Assembly (NCBI GenBank): GCA_012103475.1
Contig: WLWS01000005.1
Span: forward strand, 67,001 to 131,000
DNA: 64,000 nucleotides
DNA from: Gammaproteobacteria bacterium
GTDB taxonomy: Bacteria; Pseudomonadota; Gammaproteobacteria; Eutrophobiales; Eutrophobiaceae
Reading direction: 5' to 3'
Shown here: one piece after another, positions 1 through 7,788 of the stretch
Layout: each line of letters opens with the position of its first letter
Numbering within the stretch: position 1 is the stretch's first letter
The notes under the pieces: generated by a model
Database searches by the model: none
The model's input: only the letters and a program-made list of their open reading frames with translations
What the model was told of the DNA's origin: nothing
Translations under genes and position numbers: made by a program

Positions 1-732
1 ATTCCTGTAAGGCGCTGATACTGTCAGGCTCTTTAACTGAGGTGACGCGAGCATGAACAAAAACCGGAATGTAGTGTAAGGCCGCTAACTGATAGACACT
101 GTAAATTTCACTGCGCCTTGCGCCAGGTAAATAGGCAAGCCCGATACCAACACCAAGGCCGCCTTCTGCAAGTCCCTCATCAATTAGTTGAATTACGTCT
201 TGTAAGGTCTCGGGCGATAGCTCCTGAGTGCTATAGCCGGGTGCCAGAGCCTGCTTATAACTCATCAATTGCTTATTCTCAGGCTCAGCACCCAGAGCCT
301 TTGCTCTGACTATAGAATGACTTACCGTAGCACCATAATTAAGTAAGGCATTGTCTTCTCGTGATGCATACCAGGCCTTAAGCGGATACACCCCCATCTC
401 CATTTCCAGAGCTGTGGTGACACCGTCCCGGGCCTGATATTCGTTTGCCAGATTGTTTTGTCCGTGAGCATGCAAATCAATAAAACCCGGTGCCACGATC
501 AAACCTGTGGCGTCCAGTATTTCCTTTCCACTCAATAAGTTTTTGCTGATTGCAGAGATTTTTCCAGCTCGCAAACCAACATTCCTGATCGCATCAAGCC
601 CGCTTAAAGGATCAATTACCCGACCGCCTTGAATAACCAGATCAAAATCAGCAGCCTGAAGTGGTGAAAATAAAAGAATGCTATTGAAAGAACAAACCAG
701 AACTATTGAGGATACTAGTTTTCTTAACATGT
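1..732 (-). CDS. N-acyl-D-amino-acid deacylase-like amidohydrolase (3' end beyond window)
   Basis: Reading leftwards from an ATG at 732, the frame stays open to the window edge, so only the first 244 codons are visible. A hydrophobic signal peptide (about residues 1-26, ending PLQAA) suggests export. It is followed by the small beta-sandwich start of amidohydrolases (DLVIQGGRVIDP) and the first metal motif, GFIDLHAHGQ, near residue 90. The family hydrolyses amide bonds of N-acylated D-amino acids or related cyclic amides with a divalent metal. The C-terminal metal ligands lie outside the window, so substrate and intactness cannot be judged. It is the last visible gene of a hydrolase operon, 27 bases after the M19-like gene. 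Confidence 0.75.
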
Positions 733-759
733 CAGTCATCTACACCGGATAGAATAAAT

Positions 760-1971
760 TCAGGCAGACCAGACTTCCCGCATTAGTCGAAAAAAATTAG
801 CTCCCAGTATTTTTTCAATAACGCGGCTTGAATGCCCTCGCCTGCCTAACATGTCTGCCAGCTTCTGGAATTGTTCTGGTCCGGACAAATCTGGAATCAA
901 GGGTACCACCTTGCTCGACTCGCCTTTCGCACTGACTCCGGCCTGACGTCTTTGTTGAATTTCACCCGCTATTGCCTGACGATATGCCTGCATATCATCA
1001 ATGGCTGTGGCATCACCATCCGTACCAATACCAACATGATCTTCGCCACATATTTTCAGCGCATGTTCAAGATGTCTGACTACGTCCGCAGCGCGGGCCT
1101 GACCATCTGCCTTTAAAAAAGGCATGAAATAAATACCGACCACGCCACCTCTGTCGGCTACCATCTTCATCTCTTTGTCTGTCTTATTGCGGGGAATATC
1201 GTTTAATGCACGGCAACCGGTGTGGGAAATGCATATCGGAGATTTCGAGGCCACGATTGCGTCAAGGCAGGTGTTTTCTCCACTATGACTCAGGTCCACA
1301 AGTACGTGGTTTTCATTAAGCGCCGCAACCGCATCTTTACCCAACTCACTCAAGCCCCGGTTTTCCGGAACACCACTACCATCACCTAACTGGTTAGCAT
1401 CGTTATAAGTCAATTGAATAATTCTGACACCCAGGCGGGAGAATGTCTCGACTCGCTCAGGTTTGTTGTCAAGGCATCTGGCGTTTTGAAAGCCAAATAT
1501 AATTCCAATTTTGCTTTCTTTTTGCGCCCGCACTATGTCCTCAGCGGTCCAGACTTTCAGCAGATCTTTCGAATTGTTTTGAATCAGGGAATTCCATTCG
1601 GCAATATCATCAACGGTATCTTCGTAAGGATCACCCGCGCCGGCAACGTAACCAAGTGTGGCATTCACTGCCGTAGTTCCCGATGCATGTGCGTCCCTGA
1701 TGGCCCGGGCATCAATACTGCGCATGCGGCGAATGGCTGATGAACTCATGCTTTCACTTTTGGCAGCCTGCGTACGTACCCAGAGATTCTGATTGGAAAT
1801 ACCGCCCAGTCCGTTAATCACCATCATGCTCTCGATAGAGACTGCTGAGGTAGATGCTGCGCTGAGCGCAGGCAGGTAAGGCAATGTTGTCATTAATGAA
1901 GATAATTGTAGAAAATGACGTCTTGTCAGTGGCTGGCCTGTTTTCATTTGCTCATTCCTGATGTGAGTCAA
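760..1971 (-). CDS. Peptidase M19 (membrane dipeptidase)-like protein, Tat-exported, metal site altered
   Basis: The 403-residue protein has a twin-arginine signal (TRRHFLQ, residues 16-22) and the fold signatures of renal dipeptidase: DLSHSG and ISHTG give the two histidines of the second metal, and GIGTDGD ends the barrel. The usual first-metal motif DGHxD is replaced by NGLGG near residue 54, and the bridging glutamate of the VEGG motif aligns with Gln in GFQNA. Canonical M19 enzymes need these residues to bind two zinc ions and cut dipeptides, so activity is doubtful or different. An internal Met at residue 9 is an alternative start. It lies 14 bases downstream of an amidohydrolase gene and probably shares its transcript. 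Confidence 0.82.
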   Translation of the reverse strand: MTHIRNEQMKTGQPLTRRHFLQLSSLMTTLPYLPALSAASTSAVSIESMMVINGLGGISNQNLWVRTQAAKSESMSSSAIRRMRSIDARAIRDAHASGTTAVNATLGYVAGAGDPYEDTVDDIAEWNSLIQNNSKDLLKVWTAEDIVRAQKESKIGIIFGFQNARCLDNKPERVETFSRLGVRIIQLTYNDANQLGDGSGVPENRGLSELGKDAVAALNENHVLVDLSHSGENTCLDAIVASKSPICISHTGCRALNDIPRNKTDKEMKMVADRGGVVGIYFMPFLKADGQARAADVVRHLEHALKICGEDHVGIGTDGDATAIDDMQAYRQAIAGEIQQRRQAGVSAKGESSKVVPLIPDLSGPEQFQKLADMLGRRGHSSRVIEKILGANFFRLMREVWSA

Positions 1972-1985
1972 CTATCTACGGCGTT

Positions 1986-3335
1986 TTACTGAATGCGCAG
2001 TTTACTGCGATCCACCACTTGCCCATTCTTAATCACTGTATTGATATGTTTGGCGTTATTTATATCGAGCAGAGGATCGGAATCCAGTATCACCATGTCT
2101 GCCAGCTTTCCTGCGCTAATCGACCCCAGTTCACGGTCTTTACCGAGAAACTTCGCGCCATGCAGCGTGGCAATTCGAATAACATCAGCTATGGGAATCC
2201 CCGCTTTGACCAGCAACTCCATTTCCCGGTGCACTGCAGGGCCACTACTTTTATCTGTTCCAAGAGCCAGAATGCCACCCGCCTCGTTTATCTTTCTGAT
2301 ATTTTCCTGAGCAATGGGTGTCATAAGTTTCATCCACCAGGTCCAGGTTGCGTCCTTGTATTTATCCCGCTGCTCAGTTTTGAGTTGGGATATTTCTTCT
2401 TTTGTGAACGTCGCCTGATAAAGCGCCTGCTCAAGAAATTCAGGATGTTCAACAAGGCGACTATAGTTCTCGCCAATAGTGAGAGTTGTCGCCATTGGGG
2501 TCTGCTTGATGGCCATGAAAGGCGCGAACTTATCACTAATCGGTCCGGTAATTACCGGATGAGAAAGCGAATCTACTCCTGCATAAATCGCCTGCATGGC
2601 CCGTAATTCACTCGCTGCATGCGCCGTTGTTCTAACACCTTCGTAGTTCGTATACCTGATAATTTCCTCCATCAAAGACAAGGGCAATAATGGAATCAGG
2701 GGTCTGGCTCCCCAGCCTCTCTCTTCCAGAGTCAGCTTTACCATATCGGGTTTCCAGGACAGATGCTTATCAAGTGCAGGAATCGCTGATGGCCATTCGT
2801 TCAATAAGGTTGCCCCGGCACCGCTGCCGTGACTGCCCGGATAAGTGACGATACCACCTGCAGCAAAAATTCGCGGGCTACTGATTTCACCTGCACGTTC
2901 CTGCTCACGTAGCTCGAATATATACTCGGGAACATTGCCGGAGTCATAAACTGAAGTCACACCACTGTATAGGTATCCCTGCAGAGCTCGTATTCCTTTA
3001 GCCCGATCAAGAGCGACCTTGCGAATACCTTCCTTGCTGACTTTGGTGCTACCGACCAGATGAATGTGAATATCCATCAGACCGGGTATGAGGTATTTTC
3101 CTTTTCCCTTGATGATTCTGGCCCCGCGCCGTTCTGACTTGCTGAAGTCTGAACCCTGAACCTTTTTAATCATTTCTCCTTCGATAAGGATATTCATGTT
3201 ACTCATGGCTGCGCGGCCGGTACCATCGATCAGCGTGATGTCCTTGATAATCAAGTTGCCCTGTGCTGCCAGACAGGAGAAGTTGGAAAACAGAACAGAA
3301 AATACGAACAGATTTTTAACACATTTATTCAACAT
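1986..3335 (-). CDS. Exported amidohydrolase family protein
   Basis: I choose the ATG at 3335 over one at 3371, because GAGGAAAG sits just upstream and a clean signal peptide (LNKCVKNLFVFSVLF) follows; the protein is then 449 residues. It shows the full set of amidohydrolase ligands: GLMDIHIHL, a Lys in MVKLT, TAHAAS, DSLSHP and LGTDKSSG. This is the metal-dependent group that includes imidazolonepropionase-like enzymes and Xaa-Pro/Xaa-Arg peptidases; the substrate is unknown. It overlaps the preceding gene by 11 bases, so translation is probably coupled. It is more divergent than the paralogues at 3325-4731 and 6326-7642 and lacks their Cys-Asp-Gly insertion. Confidence 0.85.
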   Translation of the reverse strand: MLNKCVKNLFVFSVLFSNFSCLAAQGNLIIKDITLIDGTGRAAMSNMNILIEGEMIKKVQGSDFSKSERRGARIIKGKGKYLIPGLMDIHIHLVGSTKVSKEGIRKVALDRAKGIRALQGYLYSGVTSVYDSGNVPEYIFELREQERAGEISSPRIFAAGGIVTYPGSHGSGAGATLLNEWPSAIPALDKHLSWKPDMVKLTLEERGWGARPLIPLLPLSLMEEIIRYTNYEGVRTTAHAASELRAMQAIYAGVDSLSHPVITGPISDKFAPFMAIKQTPMATTLTIGENYSRLVEHPEFLEQALYQATFTKEEISQLKTEQRDKYKDATWTWWMKLMTPIAQENIRKINEAGGILALGTDKSSGPAVHREMELLVKAGIPIADVIRIATLHGAKFLGKDRELGSISAGKLADMVILDSDPLLDINNAKHINTVIKNGQVVDRSKLRIQ

Positions 3336-4731
3336 GAAACTTTCCTCTTTTATTGTTCTTGAATACAACACCGTCTCGCATCACAAAGTCGACATCGAGA
3401 ACGGCCTCGATATTATCAAGCGGATTATTGGGCATCGCTACGATATCTGCCGCTTTGCCCGGTTCGATTGAACCGGTAATCTTGTCTATTCCGCCAGCAA
3501 TAGCGGCATTGATTGTCCCCGCTGCCAGAGATTCAGATTCGGACATCCCAATATTGACGTATTCGACAAACTCGTTGGCGTTTTCCCCATGCGGTGAGAC
3601 TCCGGAATCTGTGCCAAGGGCTATGTTGACACCCATCTTATAGGCAAGAGCACCCATTTCTTTGGGCTGGCGTCCTAGTTTAAGCAGTTTCTCCAAAATT
3701 GCTGGTGGCATATGCCCAAAGGGTCCCTTTTTCATTTTCTCCGGCGTATCACCCACTGCGGTAATGGGATAGATGGTGGGTATCATCCAGGCTCCGGTTT
3801 TTACGAACAGCTTCATGGTACCTTTATCCGCCCACATGGCGTGTTCTATGGAATCGAAACCAGCACGAAGCGCGGCTTCTATCCCCTCTTTGGCGTGTGC
3901 GTGAGCGGTAACTTTGCGGCCAAGCGAGTGTGCCGTCTCGACAATTGCCCTGAGCTCCTCATCAGTGAGTTGTTGACCCGTACCTGCTGCGGTCTCACTT
4001 AATACACCACCTGTCGCCGTGACTTTAATGACATCTGCGCCTCTTTTCACCTGACGTCGAACCGCAGCCCGGCAGGAGTCCGGACCATCACAGGTTCCCG
4101 TGGTCGGTATCACATCCAGCACATCTTCGCGAAAACCGTGCACATCGCCATGCCCACCCGTTGCTGTTATGGAGTTCCCGGCTGCCAGTATTCTTGGGCC
4201 CGGTACTTTGCCGGCCTTAATCGCATCACGTAAGGCGAATATTGAATCGCCGGGCGAACCGAGATCACGAAGAGTCGTGAATCCGACCTTGAGTGTCCGA
4301 TGTGCATACATCGCACCGGATAGCGCGTTATCCGCATCATCCATAGTGACCTTTTCCAGCTTCGAGCCACGGCCGTATTCTTTAACGATATGAACATGCA
4401 GATCGATAAAGCCCGGCATAACAAACTGCTCACTTAAATCAATAATAGTCTCTTTACCATCGTCACCATCAACATCCGACCTGGACAGAAATCCCCTGTG
4501 AATTTCTACTATCTTGCCCTGGCGAACGATAACAGTTTGATTTTTTGTAGCGGACTTTCCCGGAATGGCCAGTAAGGTACCGGCGTGAATGATTCGGGTC
4601 ATGTCATCAATCGCGTATGGATTCGCTTGTCTCGCATGCGCCGTATTTCCAAATAAAGTAACAACAAATACACACGGGTACGCAATTGAAAAAAACCTCT
4701 TCGCTCTTTTGCCAATATAATTCTGAATCAT
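3325..4731 (-). CDS. Exported amidohydrolase, Xaa-Pro/Xaa-Arg dipeptidase-like
   Basis: This 468-residue protein has an N-terminal signal (SIAYPCVFVVTLFG, then a cut near AHA). Metal and catalytic motifs are complete: GFIDLHVHIV, a Lys in DVIKVTATGGV, VTAHAHAKEG, FDSIEHAMW and ALGTDSGV. The segment TCDGPDSCRAAVRRQV and the layout match the amidohydrolase group that contains bacterial prolidase-like and Xaa-Arg/Lys carboxypeptidases (family knowledge); exact specificity cannot be read. It is close to the protein at 6326-7642, pointing to duplication within the operon with the sulfatase gene left between the copies. It follows the sulfatase gene by 9 bases. Confidence 0.86.
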   Translation of the reverse strand: MIQNYIGKRAKRFFSIAYPCVFVVTLFGNTAHARQANPYAIDDMTRIIHAGTLLAIPGKSATKNQTVIVRQGKIVEIHRGFLSRSDVDGDDGKETIIDLSEQFVMPGFIDLHVHIVKEYGRGSKLEKVTMDDADNALSGAMYAHRTLKVGFTTLRDLGSPGDSIFALRDAIKAGKVPGPRILAAGNSITATGGHGDVHGFREDVLDVIPTTGTCDGPDSCRAAVRRQVKRGADVIKVTATGGVLSETAAGTGQQLTDEELRAIVETAHSLGRKVTAHAHAKEGIEAALRAGFDSIEHAMWADKGTMKLFVKTGAWMIPTIYPITAVGDTPEKMKKGPFGHMPPAILEKLLKLGRQPKEMGALAYKMGVNIALGTDSGVSPHGENANEFVEYVNIGMSESESLAAGTINAAIAGGIDKITGSIEPGKAADIVAMPNNPLDNIEAVLDVDFVMRDGVVFKNNKRGKFHVE

Positions 4732-4740
4732 ATTGTCTTC

Positions 4741-6318
4741 CTATTTTTTTAAATCGCTGAAAACTGTCGTTGCTTTTTCAAGTATCGGAGATTTCCAGTC
4801 TGGAAAACGACTCGTAAAAATATCATCACGACCATAGTACTTCTGCAGCAATATACCTTTTGCAGAGCCACCTTCCCAGACATTGTATTTACTATCGCTG
4901 TACTTGCTGAAAAATTCACCAAGCTTTTTATCCAGTGTGGTTCTGATTTCAGCGTAGGCTGGCTCATCGATCAAATTCCTTTTCTCTCCCGGATCATTTT
5001 CCATATCGTAGAGAGTATTGGGTTCTTCATCATCCAGACGTTTCATGTACTTCCATTTGCTGGTGCGAATCACGCGCACTGTGACAAATTCAAAAAACGC
5101 CGCATCACTCCAGTCATCAACAGGTTCTCCTTTGAGAATTTTCTTGAAACTCTTGCCGGGACTATTAGCAATTTTTTTATCATTCATACCTACGTAATCC
5201 AGCAAGGTCGGAAAAATATCGAACTGATTGATTATCCTGTCACTTTTTTGTGCGTCGGGAATTGACCCCGGATGACTGACAATTAAAGGAACCTGCATGT
5301 TCATGTTCTGCGCTGTGAAAGGAAAAGACCATGAAGTGTTGCCAAATAAGCCGTTGTGTCCGTAAGTGGCACCCTGATCCGAGGTGTAAATCACCAGGGT
5401 GTTTTCATCCAGGCCCAAATCCGCAAGAGTTTTTACAATAGTACCTACACCGTCATCGACCATAGCTGTCTCTGACGCAGCATTGATCATAGCTGTTTTA
5501 TTGTTCAGTGCTTCTATTGCAGTCCATGCCGTTGTGCCTTCCTTGACCATCAGATTTGACGGACCCTGGCCGCCCTGTGCCCAGTTTTTCAGGTAGGGAT
5601 GGACGCTTTCCTGTGGCATGGGTGGGGTATTCTCAGTGTAATAAGCGGCGTGCCGGTTACGAGGTTTCATTGTCACCGTCGGAGGTAAATTATAGGGGCC
5701 GTTATAAGCCAGATACAAAAAGAAAGGTTTATCTTTTTTCTGTTGCTTCAGATACTCAACGGCTTTTTTGGTCCAGAAATCCGTCAGGTGCTCAGAGACT
5801 GTGTATGTTTTGCCATTATCAATCACTGTCTGATCATAAAAAGTGGTGGTATGCCCGGAAGGAAAAGTCACCCAGTGTTGAAAGCCTATTTGTGGTTTCT
5901 GCGGCATACCAAGATGATATTTGCCTACCAGGGCAGTCTGATAACCTGCGTCAGAAAGCGTTTGCGGCAGAGAGCGGAATTCTTCTATTCCCGACCAACC
6001 CGGAACATCAATGTCTGAAGGCAAGGCCACATGAATGCCGGTTTGCGAGGGCATCAGACCGGTCATCAAAGTTGCCCGCGTTGGAGAACACACGCCATTC
6101 ACGGAAAAAGCCTGATTAAACTGAATACCGCGTGTCGCAAGCCGATCAATATTAGGCGTCTTAATTACCGGGTTCCCGTAACTACCAATGAGTGTCTGAC
6201 TTTGATTGTCAGAGACGATTAAAACAATATTCGGTCTGGGTTTTTCAGCCAATGCAGATAACGAAATTAGCGTGAAAAAAAATGTCACCAGAAGAGTTAA
6301 TTTGAAACGATTTGGCAT
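4741..6318 (-). CDS. Exported sulfatase, Cys-type (formylglycine-dependent)
   Basis: The protein has 525 residues and a signal peptide ending ALAEKP. The alkaline-phosphatase fold is marked by NIVLIVSDNQSQ (metal Asp), the sulfatase signature CSPTRATLMTG with the modifiable cysteine at residue 77, VGKYHLG, and TSDQGATYGHNG (second metal cluster). It hydrolyses an organic sulfate ester in the periplasm after Cys77 becomes formylglycine. The matching converting enzyme is encoded at 17477-18532. The natural substrate is unknown. Its place between amidohydrolases behind a TonB-dependent receptor suggests a small sulfated amide or peptide-like compound rather than a polysaccharide, as no glycoside hydrolase is nearby. 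It starts 7 bases after the upstream amidohydrolase gene. Confidence 0.92.
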   Translation of the reverse strand: MPNRFKLTLLVTFFFTLISLSALAEKPRPNIVLIVSDNQSQTLIGSYGNPVIKTPNIDRLATRGIQFNQAFSVNGVCSPTRATLMTGLMPSQTGIHVALPSDIDVPGWSGIEEFRSLPQTLSDAGYQTALVGKYHLGMPQKPQIGFQHWVTFPSGHTTTFYDQTVIDNGKTYTVSEHLTDFWTKKAVEYLKQQKKDKPFFLYLAYNGPYNLPPTVTMKPRNRHAAYYTENTPPMPQESVHPYLKNWAQGGQGPSNLMVKEGTTAWTAIEALNNKTAMINAASETAMVDDGVGTIVKTLADLGLDENTLVIYTSDQGATYGHNGLFGNTSWSFPFTAQNMNMQVPLIVSHPGSIPDAQKSDRIINQFDIFPTLLDYVGMNDKKIANSPGKSFKKILKGEPVDDWSDAAFFEFVTVRVIRTSKWKYMKRLDDEEPNTLYDMENDPGEKRNLIDEPAYAEIRTTLDKKLGEFFSKYSDSKYNVWEGGSAKGILLQKYYGRDDIFTSRFPDWKSPILEKATTVFSDLKK

Positions 6319-6325
6319 ACTTACC

Positions 6326-7642
6326 CTACTCCTCTTTTAAGTTAATAACCTGACCCGCTTTCATAACGAACATTACGTCTCTGACTACACTGATATCTTC
6401 TAAGGGATTGCCTCTAAAGGCGATGACATCAGCGTTCATCTCAGGTTTTAAGCTACCAATTTGATCTGCCAGACCCAGATGCTTTGCAGTATTAACAGTC
6501 GCTATCTTCAGTGCTTCTGATTCACTAATGCCTATTTTCACAAACCATTCTATCTCACGTGCATTACTTCCATGAGGTATAACTCCAGCGTCTGAACCTA
6601 AAGCTAAATTTACACCTGCCTTCCAGGCTTTCATAACATTTGCAGGCTGTTCTTCCAGATATAACTTTAATCTGGGCGCGGCATGCGCCGGGACTTTATG
6701 AATCAAATCACTAATCATATCCTGTACATCGAGAGTCGGAAGAAGATATGCACCGCTTTTCCTGAACAGACGAATGGACTCTTTATCGAGAAAGGAACCA
6801 TGTTCAATTGAATCAACTCCTGCCTTCAGTGCAGCATTAATACCTGCAGTAGCATGAGCATGGGCCGTCACTTTCAACTCAAGGCTGTGTGCAGTTTCTA
6901 CAATGCCTCTGAATTCGTCCTCCATAAAAGAAGGCTGATGATGTTTGCCGCCAGTTTTTTCATTTCCACCGCCAGTCGCATGTAGTTTAATCAAATCAGA
7001 GCCCTGCCGAAATTGTCGGCGAACTGCTCGTCGACATTCAGCTTCACCATCACACAAGCCTGAGGAGCCAAGTTTTTCGAGGATATGATCGGGTGCATCG
7101 CGCCTGTCTCCATGACCACCTGTACGGGAAATAGATGAGCCTGCTGCCAGTATCCTTGGTCCTGCTATCTCGCCCGCCCGAATAGCATTGCGCAATACAA
7201 ATACTGGCCAGGAATAGGCTCCCGCATCAAGATCGGCAACAGTGGTGAAACCGGCCTCAAGCGTTGCTTTGGCATTGACAATACCAGTAATCAGCTGATC
7301 TTCTCCGGTAATAGAAGGATCTCTGAATGCACCACCGTATCGAAACATCAAATGTACATGCGCGTCTATCAAACCCGGTAGGACAAAGCTGTTTTTTAAA
7401 TCAACTATGCTGGTATCAGTAGTATTCAGGTCAAGTTGTCTGGCAGTCAGATAACCATCATAAATTTTACTTACTTTGTCATTAATGACGACAAGTGTTT
7501 GTTCAGATTTAGGTGCTTCCCCCGGTATGTCCAACAATGTACCTGCATGCAGGATCACTGTATTTTCGGCAAAAGCAGTCTGAGAGGTGAACAGAAAAAT
7601 AAGAAGAAGGAAAAGCTTACTACAAGAAGGGAGACCAAACAT
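6326..7642 (-). CDS. Exported amidohydrolase, Xaa-Pro/Xaa-Arg dipeptidase-like
   Basis: The 438-residue protein carries a signal peptide (LFLLLIFLFTSQTAFA) and all amidohydrolase landmarks: GLIDAHVHLM, DLIKLHATGG, VTAHAHATAG, DSIEHGSF and ALGSDAGV. With LCDGEAECRRAVRRQF it belongs with the protein at 3325-4731 and is its likely duplicate. Known relatives are metal-dependent peptidases or amidases of small substrates. It is the first gene after the attenuator-like hairpin at 7711-7747, so either its own promoter or readthrough from the receptor gene would drive the set down to position 1. Confidence 0.86.
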   Translation of the reverse strand: MFGLPSCSKLFLLLIFLFTSQTAFAENTVILHAGTLLDIPGEAPKSEQTLVVINDKVSKIYDGYLTARQLDLNTTDTSIVDLKNSFVLPGLIDAHVHLMFRYGGAFRDPSITGEDQLITGIVNAKATLEAGFTTVADLDAGAYSWPVFVLRNAIRAGEIAGPRILAAGSSISRTGGHGDRRDAPDHILEKLGSSGLCDGEAECRRAVRRQFRQGSDLIKLHATGGGNEKTGGKHHQPSFMEDEFRGIVETAHSLELKVTAHAHATAGINAALKAGVDSIEHGSFLDKESIRLFRKSGAYLLPTLDVQDMISDLIHKVPAHAAPRLKLYLEEQPANVMKAWKAGVNLALGSDAGVIPHGSNAREIEWFVKIGISESEALKIATVNTAKHLGLADQIGSLKPEMNADVIAFRGNPLEDISVVRDVMFVMKAGQVINLKEE

Positions 7643-7710
7643 AAAATTACCTGCCTTTTATCAAGATGGGATCATAATAGCTTCTTCCATGAAGGTCTTG
7701 TACAAATAAA

Positions 7711-7747
7711 ACCGGGTACAGCCATATCCTGATTCGCTGTACCCGGT
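7711..7747 (-). terminator. Hairpin terminator or attenuator after the TonB-receptor gene
   Basis: ACCGGGTACAGC and its exact reverse complement form a 12-bp stem around a 13-base loop. On the minus strand it is followed by TTTATTTG, a T-rich tail like that of an intrinsic terminator. It lies between the receptor gene (ends at 7789) and the hydrolase operon (starts at 7642). It could let the receptor be made in excess of the hydrolases through partial readthrough, which is inferred from position only. Confidence 0.75.
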
Positions 7748-7788
7748 CTGGAATGACTAAAACCGAATTTCAGTTTTGTTAAAACAAA

